NCBI GenBank assembly: GCA_003511885.1
Contig: DOIX01000328.1
Coordinates: 1-24,037, forward strand
Source of the DNA: Cyanobacteria bacterium UBA11153
GTDB lineage: Bacteria > Cyanobacteriota > Cyanobacteriia > Cyanobacteriales > Coleofasciculaceae
Reading direction: 5' to 3'
DNA: 24,037 nt
Shown here in pieces: positions 5,966 through 15,682 of the stretch. Under the pieces are notes generated by a model. The model saw nothing but the letters and a program-made list of their open reading frames with translations, was not told the DNA's origin and ran no database searches. Both the position numbers and the translations under genes were made by a program. Each line of letters starts with the position of its first letter. Position 1 is the first letter of the stretch.

Positions 5966-6175
5966 TTAAGCAAACATCAACCGCTTTCTCGGTTGAGGAA
6001 TTTCACGTCCTAAATCCTTGGCAGTCTCAATCCATTCCTCCATAATAATTTCTACATTTTGCAGTGCTTCTTGATAGGTTTCACCATCAGCCGCACATCC
6101 AGGTAATTCTGGAACTTCGGCGATAAATGCTTCGTCTTCTTCACTCCAATAAAGGATGATTTCATAGTGCATCAT
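5966..6175 (-). CDS. hicB: HicB-type antitoxin
   Basis: The 69-residue protein has the partial RNase H-like HicB fold: an N-terminal strand (YEIILYWSEEDEAFIAEVPELPGC), the ADGETYQEALQNV helix start, and a short basic tail. It lacks the C-terminal helix-turn-helix or ribbon-helix-helix DNA-binding domain of longer HicB proteins. If it autoregulates its promoter, it may do so through the complex or not at all. It follows hicA and overlaps it by 14 bases, the usual hicA-hicB order. The second in-frame ATG, directly after the first, could also serve as start. Confidence 0.85.
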   Translation of the reverse strand: MMHYEIILYWSEEDEAFIAEVPELPGCAADGETYQEALQNVEIIMEEWIETAKDLGREIPQPRKRLMFA

Positions 6176-6434
6176 CTTGGTTTCCTAGGTTGTACTTGAG
6201 AATTACTGTACGGATTTGCCTAACCTGATAGGGTTTTGCTTTCGCTTTATCTTTCTTGCTTGGTTGTAGATTCAGGATTTCTTCAACAGCTTCTTTAGTG
6301 AAAATGTGATGGCTGCCGTTAATCCGTTGCTCAAAGCCAAGTCTGTCTAAGAGTTGGCACAGAGGAATAAAGGGAATGTTGGCATCAGAATTTCCACTGA
6401 GAAGTTTGGCTAAAAGTTTTTCTAGTTGTGTCAT
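6162..6434 (-). CDS. hicA: HicA-type mRNA interferase toxin
   Basis: HicA toxins are small double-stranded-RNA-binding-fold ribonucleases that cleave mRNA and block translation. The core lies at residues 26-83: LCQLLDRLGFEQRINGSHHIFTK carries the conserved catalytic His in GSHH (42-43), and AKPYQVRQIRTVILKY is the usual C-terminal helix. At 90 residues it is longer than the ~60-residue minimal form, with an N-terminal extension of about 20 residues. It is co-transcribed with hicB through a 14-base overlap. Activity is inferred from the family. Confidence 0.85.
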   Translation of the reverse strand: MTQLEKLLAKLLSGNSDANIPFIPLCQLLDRLGFEQRINGSHHIFTKEAVEEILNLQPSKKDKAKAKPYQVRQIRTVILKYNLGNQDDAL

Positions 6435-6823
6435 TATCTTTATTGTGTCTATTCATACTGATATGAGATTAATAAAATTATATGTTTCTAATTATAACAA
6501 ATAAGCGTAAGATCCCACATTCCGCACCCTAAACTGTCACACTGTCGGGTTATCGCTTTTAGGGTATTAGGAGTTATAGCGCTACCCATTGAGGTTAGAA
6601 CATTTCTCCAATCCTTAGATCTCGGATGGTGCGTTACCTTTCGGATAACGCACCCTACTGGCTAACGGTTGTTGCCAGGGGTTCAATAATAGGATAAATT
6701 ATCTTATATCGTAGCATAAAAGTAAAGTATTGAAAAAATATTTTGTTTATGAATAAATCTAGGAAAGTAATAATTAAAAAGATCAACACCCTGACATAGG
6801 TAATAGCAATATTAATAATTGTC
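6435..6823. other. Gene-free stretch
   Basis: AT-rich sequence upstream of hicA. It holds one GTGCGTTA palindrome (6628-6654) and no other structure I can support. Both the hicAB promoter (minus strand) and any promoter for the small ORF at 6824 should lie here, but I could not identify convincing hexamers. Confidence 0.5.
6628..6654. repeat. GTGCGTTA/TAACGCAC palindrome family, copy 2
   Basis: GGTGCGTTA (6628-6636) and TAACGCACC (6646-6654) form a perfect 9-bp stem with a 9-base loop. It is the most compact of the four copies in the window. Confidence 0.75.
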
Positions 6824-7147
6824 ATGATATTTTATATTTACTTTAAACTTTATTCAATACCTGATTGGCATTCGAGAGCTGGCACTTTACAAGCGAATCC
6901 TGAACTTAGAAAACATATAAAAGCACTGGGTAAAAATTTACAGTTTTTGTTCGTCATTGAGACAATTTTGATTTGGTTATCTTTATTATTAAATTTATTT
7001 TTTAAGCATATTTTTGCAAGAAACTGTTATTCTAAATTAGTGGCAAAAAATATATGTATTGGCTTATTATTTACTGTTTTTATTTTCCTATTGTGGATAT
7101 ATACAACAGTCCCTATTATGATGATTTGCGATTATCCTTATTGCTAA
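6824..7147 (+). CDS. Small predicted membrane protein, unknown
   Basis: The 107-residue frame has two strongly hydrophobic stretches (about residues 41-62 and 77-100) separated by a basic loop (KHIFARNCYSKLVAKN), as in a two-helix membrane hairpin. The sequence is AT-rich with many Ile, Phe and Leu codons. I recognise no family. Low complexity and the lack of a clear ribosome binding site (only a weak AGGT about 25 bases upstream) leave open that it is a chance frame. The absence of a competing gene and the protein-like alternation of soluble and membrane segments favour a real gene slightly. Confidence 0.4.
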   Translation: MIFYIYFKLYSIPDWHSRAGTLQANPELRKHIKALGKNLQFLFVIETILIWLSLLLNLFFKHIFARNCYSKLVAKNICIGLLFTVFIFLLWIYTTVPIMMICDYPYC

Positions 7148-7164
7148 TAAACGTTCTTCATTAA

Positions 7165-7191
7165 TAGAGACGTTGCTATGCAACGCCTCTA
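7165..7191. repeat. Palindromic repeat after chlH
   Basis: TAGAGACGTTGC (7165-7176) pairs with GCAACGCCTCTA (7180-7191) except at one position, around a 3-base loop. Lying between two convergent frames, it could act as a 3'-end hairpin for either. No T-run follows on either strand, so I do not call it an intrinsic terminator. Confidence 0.6.
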
Positions 7192-7213
7192 CACTAAAGG
7201 TTTAATCTACCTC

Positions 7214-10200
7214 CTACTCAACCCCCTCAATCTTATCCTCAACTTCCTGATACAAATCGCGCAGAAGTTGCAGATTACTATCGCTAGTTTCCCAATACCC
7301 GCGCCCATTCACTTCCAACAAAGTAGAAACTACTTTCCGGAAAGAATGAGGATTGAGATTCATCAACCGCTTCCGCATGGCTTCATCCTGGATAAAGGTA
7401 GTATTAGTATCCTCGTAAATCCAGTTATCCACTGCGCCAGCAGTTGCACTCCAACCCATGGTATTTACTAAGCGTTTGGATAATTCTCGTACTCCTTCAT
7501 AACCATGACTTAACATCCCTTCATACCACTTAGGATTAAGTAGTTTTGTCCGGGCATCTAAACGGACGGTTTCTGATAGTGTACGGACTTGGGCGTTGGC
7601 TGTGGTGGTGTCGGCAATGTAGGCGGTGGGCATTTTGCCGTCGTTGCGGAGAGTTGATACTAGTTTAGTAGGATCTGAATCGAAATAATGGGAAACGTCG
7701 GTTAAGCTAATTTCCGATGAATCTAAGTTTTGGAAAGTAACATCGGCTGTTTTTAGTGCCGCTTCAAATATTTTCCGACTTTCTACCATTGTTCCTGGAT
7801 TATCTGCTGAGAAGGCAAAGGATTTCCGAGATAGGTACATATCTTGTAACTCGGATTCTTGTTCCCAGGTACTATTTTCTACGGCTAAATTAACGTTAGA
7901 AGAATAGGAACCAGAGGCGTTGGAGAAGATGCGGGTAGCGGCTTGGCGCAATTCTACACCCATTTCCTGGGATTGTGCTAAGGCGTGTTTTCGGACGTAA
8001 TTCATTTCTAAGGGTTCGTTGGCTTCGGCTGCCATTTTCACGGCTTGATCCAACAAATTCATTTGATTAATGAATAAATCCCGGAAAACACCGGAACAAT
8101 TTACTACAACATCAATCCGAGGACGACCTAATTCTTCGAGAGAAAGTAGTTCCAACTTATTCACTCTTCCCAAAGCATCTGGCACAGGTTTTACCCCTAC
8201 CATCCACATAATTTGGGCGAGAGATTCGCCGTAGGTTTTGATATTATCTGTACCCCAGAGTACGCAAGCAATTGTTTCCGGATATTTGCCGCCATTGTCT
8301 GCCATTTGTCGGGCTAAAAGTCGGTCTACTACTATTTTGGCAGATTGGACTGCGGCTGTGGTAGGAATGGATTGAGGATCCAATGCGTGCATGTTTTTCC
8401 CCGTAGGTAAAACATCGGGATTGCGAATGGGATCTCCACCTGGCCCAGGGAGAACATATTCTCCTTCTAGGGCTTTTAATAATGCCCCTAATTCGTTATC
8501 AGCAACTATTTGTTGGAGGCAGAATTCCAGATATTCAAAGATAGGTTTGAGGGATTGGGCATCTACTTTGGTGTAGCCTAATTCATATAATGATTCCAGC
8601 CAAGGTTCTTTTTTGCCCATATTAAAGAAATTGAGCTTAGAAACCTTAGAAACCCGTCCCTCAGCATCGGCTTGGGCTTTAACTAAAGCAGATACGGCGC
8701 TGCGAGTTGCTAAGACAATATCTTGGAGTAATTGGACATCGGCTAAAACACCTTTGTCATTATTGTGGTAAATCTCATCGATATCCCGTCCAATGCTATG
8801 AGCAATTACTCTTGGTAAGCTTTGCATTTCATCTTCGGGACGATCCAAATTAGCGATATTAACTAAAGTTGCGATCGCTTCTTCGGCAGTTGGCGGTTTG
8901 CCAATGACGTGTAAGCCGCAAGGGAGAAGGCGCGATTCAATCTCCATCAACTTTTTGTACACCAAACCCACCAAAGTATCTCGTTCCTCTGATGACATGG
9001 CACTGGCATCAGTTTCGGGCAATTCGATATCTTTATCCAGATTCACCAAACGGCATTTATCCATAATTGTATTGACAATGGGAATGCCGCGCCCGGTATC
9101 TTTAAGGGTTTGATAGGAAGCAATTAATTCACTTAATTCTTTTAACCCTTTGTAGAGTCCAGCATTTTCCGCAGGTGGGGTGAGGTAAGAGATAGTTTCG
9201 GCATAACTGCGGCGTTTGGCAATTGTCGCTTCGCTAGGATTATTTGCCGCATAATAATAGATATTGGGGAGGGCACCAATTAAACTATCTGGATAACATT
9301 CACCAGACATCCCCATTTGTTTTCCGGGCATAAATTCTAGGGAACCATGAGTGCCAAAATGTAATACTGCATCCGCTTGCCAAATTTGTTCTAAATAAGT
9401 GTAATAAGCCGCAAAACCGTGATGGGGACTAGCGGAACGAGAAAATAACAACCGCATCGGATCTCCCTCATAACCAAAGGTCGGTTGTACCCCAATAAAG
9501 ACGTTCCCAAATTGTTTCCCGTAAATCAATAAATTCTGTCCATCACTATTCAGATGTCCGGGAGGCGCACCCCAATTTTCTTCTAAACGAGTGGAATATG
9601 GTGTAAACCGTTCGTATTCCATTACCGACATTCGGTAAGCAATATTTAATTCTGGGGTAGCATACTGAGCTTGAGCATCGTGAATTACTTCCTGCATCAA
9701 TGCTTCCGCTGATTCTGGCAAATTCGGCACATCATAGCCATTATTTTGCAGGGCTTCCATTACCTTATAAATGGAACCAAAGACATCCAAATAAGCCGCA
9801 GTTCCCACATTCCCTTTATCTGGTGGGAAAGAGAAAATAGTGATAGCAATTTTCTTCTCTAATTTGGGCTTCCGACGCAGGCTTGCCCATTTCAAAGCCC
9901 GACGGGCAACAGCCTCGATCCGATCCTGAAGTGCGATCGCTCTTCCCGTCGTACCATCCCTTCCTGATAAAATTATAGGTTCGATTGCCCCATCTAATTC
10001 GGGAATCGCAATTTGTAACGCCACCTGAATGGGATGCAAGCCCAAATCGCTTTCTTCCCATTCTTCCGTAGTTTGGAAAACTAAAGGTAGCGCCACCATA
10101 TAGGGACGATTCAGGCGTTTTAATGATTCAATTGCCTTCGGATGATCTTGTCGGGCTGGCCCCCCAACTAAAGCAAAACCTGTTAAAGAAATAACAGTAT

Positions 10201-11200
10201 CCACTAAAGTAATTTGCCCTTGTCCATTCTTACCAGAGAGACTGTCATAGAAATAAGCATCCACAGGTTTAGAAAAATCCAACCCACCCGCAAATACCGG
10301 AATCACGCGAGCGCCCATGGCTTCCAATTCCTGAACCATAGCCACATAATGGGCATCATCTCCCGTAACCAAATGAGTCCTTTGTAATACCAAACCAACA
10401 CAAGGCGCAAAAGGATCTTTTAAATCATTGCCAATATCAGAACGATTGTTATACCAACTGATATATTCTTTCACATCCTCAAACATTTTCGGAGCCAAAG
10501 GATGCCAAATACCCATATCAGCATAGACAACCGGATCCTTAAAATGGAGTTTTTGTCCTTTAAGAACATATTTATCAGCCAACATCAACAAGAAGTTTTC
10601 CAGATTATCTGCAGAGCCTCCTAGCCAATATTGGAAACTCAACATAAAGTTACGAGCATCCTGCGCCTTATCGATAGGCATATATTTGAGGATTTTCGGC
10701 AACGTCTGCAACAGCTTCAACATCCCATCTTGGAAAGACGAGCCAGACTGCTCCTTCCGCTTCCGCATAAATTGCGCGATCGCACTCTTCGATTGTCCCA
10801 ATTGTGCCATCGAAAAGCTACCCAGCTTATTGAGGCGCATCACTTGCGGCATCGATGGGAACACAATCGCAGCATCCAAGCGATCCCGATGAGGTTCAAC
10901 TGCCGCTACCAATTTATCTGCCAAATCTTCAATAAAGATGAGGGAAGCAATGAAGATATTGGCTTGGGCAATATCGCGCCCAAACTCCTCAAAGTTTTGG
11001 GCATCCCGCATCTCCTCAATCAAATAGCCGCTAATTTCAATGGCGATATCCGGCGAAGTTTGATTAATCGAGCTAACAGCGGCAGATAATGCACTCTGAT
11101 ACTGTGGCTCCAGCACGACATATACCACCTTGAGTAAATAACGCCCATTCAAGGTATCCGGTGTAATGCGGCGAATGGTTGACTTAACATTGGTGAACAT
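7214..11200 (-). CDS. chlH: Magnesium chelatase subunit H
   Basis: ChlH binds protoporphyrin IX and, with ChlI and ChlD, inserts Mg2+ in the first committed step of chlorophyll synthesis. The start is set at 11200 ([11 protein letters not shown]), which gives 1328 residues, the normal cyanobacterial length. AAGGAG lies 10 bases upstream. A longer in-frame start at 11278 would add 26 atypical residues. The N-terminal region continues with [18 protein letters not shown], a ChlH signature. His614 lies in [20 protein letters not shown], the conserved motif shared with cobaltochelatase CobN. The frame is intact throughout. No chlI or chlD is nearby. It lies downstream of a protein kinase gene on the same strand but is separated by over 400 bases, so a separate promoter is likely. 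Confidence 0.97.
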   Translation of the reverse strand: MFTNVKSTIRRITPDTLNGRYLLKVVYVVLEPQYQSALSAAVSSINQTSPDIAIEISGYLIEEMRDAQNFEEFGRDIAQANIFIASLIFIEDLADKLVAAVEPHRDRLDAAIVFPSMPQVMRLNKLGSFSMAQLGQSKSAIAQFMRKRKEQSGSSFQDGMLKLLQTLPKILKYMPIDKAQDARNFMLSFQYWLGGSADNLENFLLMLADKYVLKGQKLHFKDPVVYADMGIWHPLAPKMFEDVKEYISWYNNRSDIGNDLKDPFAPCVGLVLQRTHLVTGDDAHYVAMVQELEAMGARVIPVFAGGLDFSKPVDAYFYDSLSGKNGQGQITLVDTVISLTGFALVGGPARQDHPKAIESLKRLNRPYMVALPLVFQTTEEWEESDLGLHPIQVALQIAIPELDGAIEPIILSGRDGTTGRAIALQDRIEAVARRALKWASLRRKPKLEKKIAITIFSFPPDKGNVGTAAYLDVFGSIYKVMEALQNNGYDVPNLPESAEALMQEVIHDAQAQYATPELNIAYRMSVMEYERFTPYSTRLEENWGAPPGHLNSDGQNLLIYGKQFGNVFIGVQPTFGYEGDPMRLLFSRSASPHHGFAAYYTYLEQIWQADAVLHFGTHGSLEFMPGKQMGMSGECYPDSLIGALPNIYYYAANNPSEATIAKRRSYAETISYLTPPAENAGLYKGLKELSELIASYQTLKDTGRGIPIVNTIMDKCRLVNLDKDIELPETDASAMSSEERDTLVGLVYKKLMEIESRLLPCGLHVIGKPPTAEEAIATLVNIANLDRPEDEMQSLPRVIAHSIGRDIDEIYHNNDKGVLADVQLLQDIVLATRSAVSALVKAQADAEGRVSKVSKLNFFNMGKKEPWLESLYELGYTKVDAQSLKPIFEYLEFCLQQIVADNELGALLKALEGEYVLPGPGGDPIRNPDVLPTGKNMHALDPQSIPTTAAVQSAKIVVDRLLARQMADNGGKYPETIACVLWGTDNIKTYGESLAQIMWMVGVKPVPDALGRVNKLELLSLEELGRPRIDVVVNCSGVFRDLFINQMNLLDQAVKMAAEANEPLEMNYVRKHALAQSQEMGVELRQAATRIFSNASGSYSSNVNLAVENSTWEQESELQDMYLSRKSFAFSADNPGTMVESRKIFEAALKTADVTFQNLDSSEISLTDVSHYFDSDPTKLVSTLRNDGKMPTAYIADTTTANAQVRTLSETVRLDARTKLLNPKWYEGMLSHGYEGVRELSKRLVNTMGWSATAGAVDNWIYEDTNTTFIQDEAMRKRLMNLNPHSFRKVVSTLLEVNGRGYWETSDSNLQLLRDLYQEVEDKIEGVE

Positions 11201-11635
11201 GCGGCTATAGCTCCTTAAGATCCGTATTCTACTCTCGTGGGTGGACAAGGAAGAGCGAGACATGGTTATAGCAGTCACTCGCTCTTCATGACAAAGCGTT
11301 CATCTGTTTTTGTATCAGAAAATGTTGACCTGATGGGAGTTTCAGTCCAAATCCGACACAATTCGATAGGAAGCCGAGGCGATCCCTTTACAAAACTTTA
11401 CTTTATTATTAGTGCTTACTCTAGGAGTTTTAAACAAAAGTTACAAATCCAGGTCTGAATTGGGGGCAAACTCTGGGGATCCCGTGTGGAGCAGCTATAG
11501 CAACCGCCAGGGCGGTTAAAACTTTCTCAATTCCTAAAACCATTGATTTTCCGACGTTCTTCCCGATCCAATAGCCCCCAGCCCCTAGTCCCTAGCTATA
11601 TTAAAGGTTGCAGGTAGCACTAAATTCCCCCATAC
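11201..11635. other. Upstream region of chlH
   Basis: This holds the promoter region of chlH (minus strand) and the 3' region of the kinase gene. The only clear structure is a small perfect hairpin, AACCGCC (11502-11508) with GGCGGTT (11511-11517), in a repeat GAGCAGCTATAGCAACCGCCA. That repeat has a partial second copy at 14016-14042. I could not assign promoter hexamers. Confidence 0.5.
11490..11518. repeat. CTATAGCAACCGCCA repeat, copy 1
   Basis: The run AGCTATAGCAACCGCCA is followed by GGCGGTTAA, giving a 7-bp hairpin. A second copy with a degenerate right arm (CATCGGTTAA) lies at 14016-14042. Both are intergenic. Confidence 0.6.
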
Positions 11636-13165
11636 TCAACCAGCAAAATTAGATCCCCCAGTATTAATTGCTTGGAGTTTTGTCACAATCTTCGGTTTCA
11701 ACTTCTCCAACTCTTGCTGAAGGATTTTTTTGCTCAATTGAGGCTGATTCGTCGAGACAGACGTTTGACTGCTATTGGCCCACTCAGTTAATAATTGGCG
11801 TTGGGCGGGGGCAATCGTTGAAGTCATAACATGGGAACAGCATTGTGGTTGAGTTAGGGCAAAGAATAAAATCCGATAAAACCCAGATTCACCCAAAAGT
11901 CTCACCATTTTCTGTCCTTGGCTAGTTTTAAGATCCAAATAACAAGTCAGCCAGCGAGTTTTGTGTTCGCGGTTGTAGAGACAGGTAATCCACAAAACCA
12001 TGGGATGGGGTGACATAACAAATAGGAATTGGTTGTAGCGAGTGCTAATTTGATGTTTCTCAATATCATCTTTACTCAACATTACCCACAGAGAAGCTAA
12101 CTGTTCCCGGCTAGTCCGAATAATATGAGGAAAAACAATACTTGAGATCGGTTTATTACTAGGCCAAGAAGCTTGCCGACAAATATCATCAGGTGTCGCA
12201 ATCTGCTTCTCTGGTTGGTCATTAGTAACTGGCAATCGAGATAGCGCCACACCAATTCTTTGACCTAAAACTCGCCCCCTACCCAAACGTTCATCCAAAG
12301 GTTCTAGTGCCTGTAATACTTCCTCAATATTTTGGGGACGAGCAGTTGGTGATTTTGCCATACAACTCATCACCAAATTCTCCAAAGCCTTGGGTAATTT
12401 CAGGTTAGGATTAACCGAAGCAAAGGAGCGAGGGGGCGTAGAATGATGAGCTTTATACCATCCGCCAAAGGAACGATTTTCTGCCACAATCGGCATTTCC
12501 CCCGTCAGCATTTCAAACATCATCACGCCTAGACTGTAAATATCAGAACGGGGATCTAGTTCTTTTCCCTCCATTTGTTCGGGGGAACAATAAGCTAATG
12601 TCCCCATAAATGACTGAGTTTGAGCGCTATCAGCTTGAATGAGCTTGGCGATACCAAAATCGAGGACTTTGACAAGTTCGCCGAAAGAGGAATCAGGAAT
12701 AACTAGAATATTACTTGGTTTGATATCTCGATGAATAATTTGGGTTTGTTGACCTTCATAAAGGATCCCTTTGTGAGCGCATTGTAATCCCAAACAAATT
12801 TGGCGAGAAATATTTAAAAATCGCAACAAAGGTAGAGATTCCCGCTTAATGACCTCGCTTAAGTTATCGCCTTCCAAGTATTCCATCACGTAGAAAGAAA
12901 TATCATTTTCATCTACGCCATAATCCTTAACGCGGACAATATGATTGCTTTTTTCACCCAGCCACGCACAGATAGTCGCTTCTCGAACGAAGCGATCGCG
13001 CATTTTTTTATCCAGCAATGCCTGAGACAGAAACTTGACGGCAACAATAACCCCTCCCAGCAACATGTCTTTGGCTCTATAAACCTGACCCATAGCCCCT
13101 TTGCCTATCAGGTCTTCAAGCTGATAGCGGTTGCCGAGTAAGCGTTTAGGCTCTTGTTGTGTCAT
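11636..13165 (-). CDS. Serine/threonine protein kinase
   Basis: The Hanks-type kinase domain fills residues 14-290. It has a glycine loop GKGAMGQVY (21-29), Lys44 in VAVKF, Glu62 of helix C, catalytic loop HRDIKPSN (145-152, Asp147), DFG (169-171), and GTLAYCSPEQ at the activation segment end (188-197). All catalytic residues are present, so it should be active. The remaining ~215 residues form a soluble C-terminal region without a recognisable sensor domain or membrane helix; it looks like a cyanobacteria-specific extension. The ATG at 13165 is preceded by a heptamer repeat array beginning about 10 bases upstream and by no good Shine-Dalgarno sequence. The substrate is unknown. Proximity to chlH suggests but does not show a link. 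Confidence 0.95.
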   Translation of the reverse strand: MTQQEPKRLLGNRYQLEDLIGKGAMGQVYRAKDMLLGGVIVAVKFLSQALLDKKMRDRFVREATICAWLGEKSNHIVRVKDYGVDENDISFYVMEYLEGDNLSEVIKRESLPLLRFLNISRQICLGLQCAHKGILYEGQQTQIIHRDIKPSNILVIPDSSFGELVKVLDFGIAKLIQADSAQTQSFMGTLAYCSPEQMEGKELDPRSDIYSLGVMMFEMLTGEMPIVAENRSFGGWYKAHHSTPPRSFASVNPNLKLPKALENLVMSCMAKSPTARPQNIEEVLQALEPLDERLGRGRVLGQRIGVALSRLPVTNDQPEKQIATPDDICRQASWPSNKPISSIVFPHIIRTSREQLASLWVMLSKDDIEKHQISTRYNQFLFVMSPHPMVLWITCLYNREHKTRWLTCYLDLKTSQGQKMVRLLGESGFYRILFFALTQPQCCSHVMTSTIAPAQRQLLTEWANSSQTSVSTNQPQLSKKILQQELEKLKPKIVTKLQAINTGGSNFAG

Positions 13166-13174
13166 GATTTGCTT

Positions 13175-13244
13175 GGTTCTTGGTTATTTATTGTTGGTTA
13201 TTTATTATTTGTTCTTGGTTGTTTTTTGTTGGTTATTTTGATTA
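13175..13244. repeat. Heptanucleotide array, GGTTATT type
   Basis: Ten 7-base units in register, among them GGTTCTT, GGTTATT (three times), TATTGTT, TATTATT, TGTTCTT, GGTTGTT and TTTTGTT. The array lies immediately upstream of the kinase start codon. It mirrors the array at 13396-13479 in inverted orientation. Confidence 0.75.
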
Positions 13245-13395
13245 TTTTCGTTGTTTTTTTTTGAGATAATCATCTGCCAGTAAAATTTAGATCTTATTGA
13301 TTAATTTCTTTAATTATACTTGTCAAGTAGTTGTAATGGCTCTGATTGTCTAAAGAAATTTAAAAGTTAACAGACCGATGATTAACATTTATTTG

Positions 13396-13479
13396 AACAA
13401 ACAACCATTAACCAACAAATAATAACTCATAACTAACAAAAAATCATAACTAATAACCAATAACTCACAACCAACTTAT
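13396..13479. repeat. Heptanucleotide array, AACCAAC type (inverted partner)
   Basis: Twelve degenerate 7-base units (AACAAAC, AACCATT, AACCAAC, AAATAAT, AACTCAT, AACTAAC and so on) run to and include the TAA stop codon (13476-13478) of the minus-strand gene ending at 13476. The sequence is roughly the reverse complement of the array at 13175-13244. The 150 bases between them must hold the kinase promoter. Confidence 0.7.
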
Positions 13480-13925
13480 GAATCTTCCTGACGCTCTAGA
13501 ATTGCTTCCATAGTGCTGGTCAGATAATGACCTGCCATAATGCTACTAGATAAGTAATAAGTGTTTTCATCAATTTGATACCTAGTTTCAAAGCCACTGC
13601 GTCGTTGGCGATCGCCTAAAACCCAGTAACGTTGCACGATAGATTCTGGAGCCACCCAGCCTTCTCCTTCAACACGACCTAAAACGCTGTGTTGTAAGAC
13701 GAAAGTATACTGCCTTTCACCAGCGTCAAGACGACCCCGATACTGAAAAGAAATGTCTTCGCGCTCACTGTCAGGAAAAACTAGTTTGGTGACCATAGTA
13801 AACCAATTTTCCCGACCCCAGGCAATAATTGTCTTACCCCTGACGCTGATTGGCAGTCCATTTCGCTCCAGCCAATTTCCCTGGAACGTCCACCGTCCTG
13901 CCTCCATTAAAAAGGTGTGAGCCAC
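13476..13925 (-). CDS. Unknown protein, cyanobacterial-type
   Basis: The 149-residue product is rich in alternating strands (GRWTFQGNWLERNG, QYTFVLQHSVLGRVEGEGWV, SIVQRYWVLGDRQRRSGFETRYQ), suggesting a lipocalin-like beta barrel. I recognise no named family. It has no signal peptide or membrane segment. The start is a GTG at 13925 preceded by AAGGGAAG at a suitable distance; an internal ATG six codons later is the alternative. The regular protein-like composition and good ribosome binding site make it a real gene. A small-ligand or bilin-binding role would be speculation from the predicted fold alone. Confidence 0.85.
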   Translation of the reverse strand: MAHTFLMEAGRWTFQGNWLERNGLPISVRGKTIIAWGRENWFTMVTKLVFPDSEREDISFQYRGRLDAGERQYTFVLQHSVLGRVEGEGWVAPESIVQRYWVLGDRQRRSGFETRYQIDENTYYLSSSIMAGHYLTSTMEAILERQEDS

Positions 13926-14015
13926 GGTCTTCCCTTGTACCTATATATTATGATCGAACATCACTATCTATAGAATGTTAACTCACCAGTTGCCATCTCA
14001 TGACGGAAGAAATGG

Positions 14016-14042
14016 GAGCTATAGCAACCGCCACATCGGTTA
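14016..14042. repeat. CTATAGCAACCGCCA repeat, copy 2
   Basis: GGAGCTATAGCAACCGCCA repeats the core found at 11490-11508. The right half of the hairpin is degenerate here. Confidence 0.55.
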
Positions 14043-14110
14043 ATACATCAATAACGTCATGAATAGAGCCGAGAAGCCTTCCTGAGTAAACGGTTTGATC
14101 TACATCAAAT

Positions 14111-14145
14111 AACTGTCAACTGTCCACTGTCAACTGTCCACTGCT
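14111..14145. repeat. Heptanucleotide array, AACTGTC type
   Basis: Five units in register: AACTGTC, AACTGTC, CACTGTC, AACTGTC, CACTGCT. It is the same unit as the arrays at 16236-16270 (inverted) and 23131-23200. It lies about 75 bases after the anmK stop codon. Confidence 0.8.
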
Positions 14146-14219
14146 ATAGAAAGTTTTCAGGATTGAGGAATGAGTATCCTCCCACTCCCCACCTGGACAT
14201 CCCCTGTGCCACTCCTCAC

Positions 14220-15428
14220 TCACAGAAAAGGGGGATGGATATTTCCCAGAGTGAGTGCTGCTTTCGCGCCCGTAACTTGAGGGAGATTACCTGGAATGCC
14301 CAGATTGCGCCAATAAGCTAAAACGGCAAATGCGATCGCTTCTTTGAAATCTCCACTCACCCCCACCTCATCAGTGGTCAGGATTCTGACTGATTCCATC
14401 CTAGCTTGCAAGCGTTCCTTCAGGTAGAGATTACGACTACCCCCACCGCATAATAGTACCTCATTGGGCATCTGCGGCAAAAAGCGGTGGTAGCTCTCCA
14501 GAATGGAGGCGACGGTAAATTCGGTAAGGGTTGCCAATAAGTCGGCTGGATTGAGGTGATAGACGTGACTTTCTACCAAACATTGTTGAAAGTAATCCCA
14601 ACCAAACAATTCTCTGCCTGTAGATTTTGGCGGTGGTATGTGGAAAAAATCTTCCTCTAACCACAGTTGGATTAATTCGTCACAAATTTGACCCTGACGC
14701 GCCCAAGCCCCATCTCGATCGTAGGTTTGACTGCCATGGGTAAAATGGTGTACTGCTAAATCTAACAGGGTATTGCCAGGACCTGTATCCCAGCCGCAAA
14801 TCCTCTCGAGCCAGTTGCCCTGACGGGGAGGCAGATATGTCAAGTTACTAATCCCACCAATATTTTGGATACAGCGGTGTTGAGTAGGTGAAGCAAGCAA
14901 ATAGGCATCCACCCTCGATACTAATGGCGCACCTTCCCCTCCAGCGGCAATATCAGCTACCCGGAAATTACTGATAGTTTGAATACCTGTGATTTGGGCA
15001 ATGGTTTCTCCTCTTCCTAATTGGAGACTGTATCCGAGGGGGAGGTGAGAGGTGGAAGAATGGGCGTTTTCTCCTCTTACCTCTTGTCCCTTATCTCTTG
15101 CCAGATGAGGAGCAAGAGGGGGGCGGTGATAGACTGTTTGTCCGTGGGAACCAATGAGGGCAGCACCTTTGCCATCTTTTTGGATAGCTTGAGCGCAAAG
15201 AGCAAATTGGATTGCGATCGCATCATCCAATTCTGCCAATTGTGCCATGGACAGAGACCCTCCCCTACAGACTTCCAGAATTTGTTCTCTGAGGTGGGTA
15301 GGGTAAGGATACGTCTCTCCTGAGAGCAGCTCAACCTTTAAATCGTCCTCTGTACCAGTAATCTCTACCAAAGCTGTATCAATGCCATCCACTGATGTGC
15401 CACTTATTAAACCAATTACGCACGTCAT
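14220..15428 (-). CDS. anmK: Anhydro-N-acetylmuramic acid kinase
   Basis: AnmK phosphorylates and opens 1,6-anhydro-MurNAc released during murein turnover, feeding it back to MurNAc 6-phosphate in the cytoplasm. The N-terminus [12 protein letters not shown] (6-17), [11 protein letters not shown] (94-104), [11 protein letters not shown] (164-173) and [12 protein letters not shown] (212-223) are family signatures of the sugar-kinase fold. At 402 residues it is longer than the E. coli enzyme (369). Much of the excess is an insert at about residues 106-131 between the HRPP and YSLQLGRGE motifs. That insert is encoded partly by four heptamer repeat units (15073-15100), which keep the frame. The insert sits on a loop, so activity may be retained. 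No other murein-recycling gene is adjacent. Confidence 0.95.
   Translation of the reverse strand: MTCVIGLISGTSVDGIDTALVEITGTEDDLKVELLSGETYPYPTHLREQILEVCRGGSLSMAQLAELDDAIAIQFALCAQAIQKDGKGAALIGSHGQTVYHRPPLAPHLARDKGQEVRGENAHSSTSHLPLGYSLQLGRGETIAQITGIQTISNFRVADIAAGGEGAPLVSRVDAYLLASPTQHRCIQNIGGISNLTYLPPRQGNWLERICGWDTGPGNTLLDLAVHHFTHGSQTYDRDGAWARQGQICDELIQLWLEEDFFHIPPPKSTGRELFGWDYFQQCLVESHVYHLNPADLLATLTEFTVASILESYHRFLPQMPNEVLLCGGGSRNLYLKERLQARMESVRILTTDEVGVSGDFKEAIAFAVLAYWRNLGIPGNLPQVTGAKAALTLGNIHPPFL
15073..15100. repeat. Heptamer repeat inside anmK
   Basis: Four units on the plus strand (CCTCTTA, CCTCTTG, TCCCTTA, TCTCTTG), 28 bases, lie inside the coding region. The same unit type builds the intergenic arrays at 21850-21986. 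On the coding strand the segment reads [11 protein letters not shown]. Confidence 0.7.
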
Positions 15429-15682
15429 AGTATGAAAGGATTTTGGGGTGGAATTTTAGGAATATGGGATTTCTGATTATACCAATCGCCTTCTGTGGGA
15501 TATAAAATAAAATTTAGGCGTAAATAAGCTAGCGGCTAGCTCGCTAAAAAGGACTAGATTAACCAAAGCGCAAGATCTCTGATGGGGTGGTCATCATTTT
15601 CCCAAGCCTCCTCCCCCTGCAATGCGCTGTTTTTTGCTGGAAATTGACCCTGTTGTACAAGAAAATATTTTTTGATCGTGCC

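Noticed and set aside
13175..13479. CRISPR array
   Set aside because: Repeat units are 7 bases with no unique spacers, and no cas genes are present. The same applies to the other heptamer arrays.
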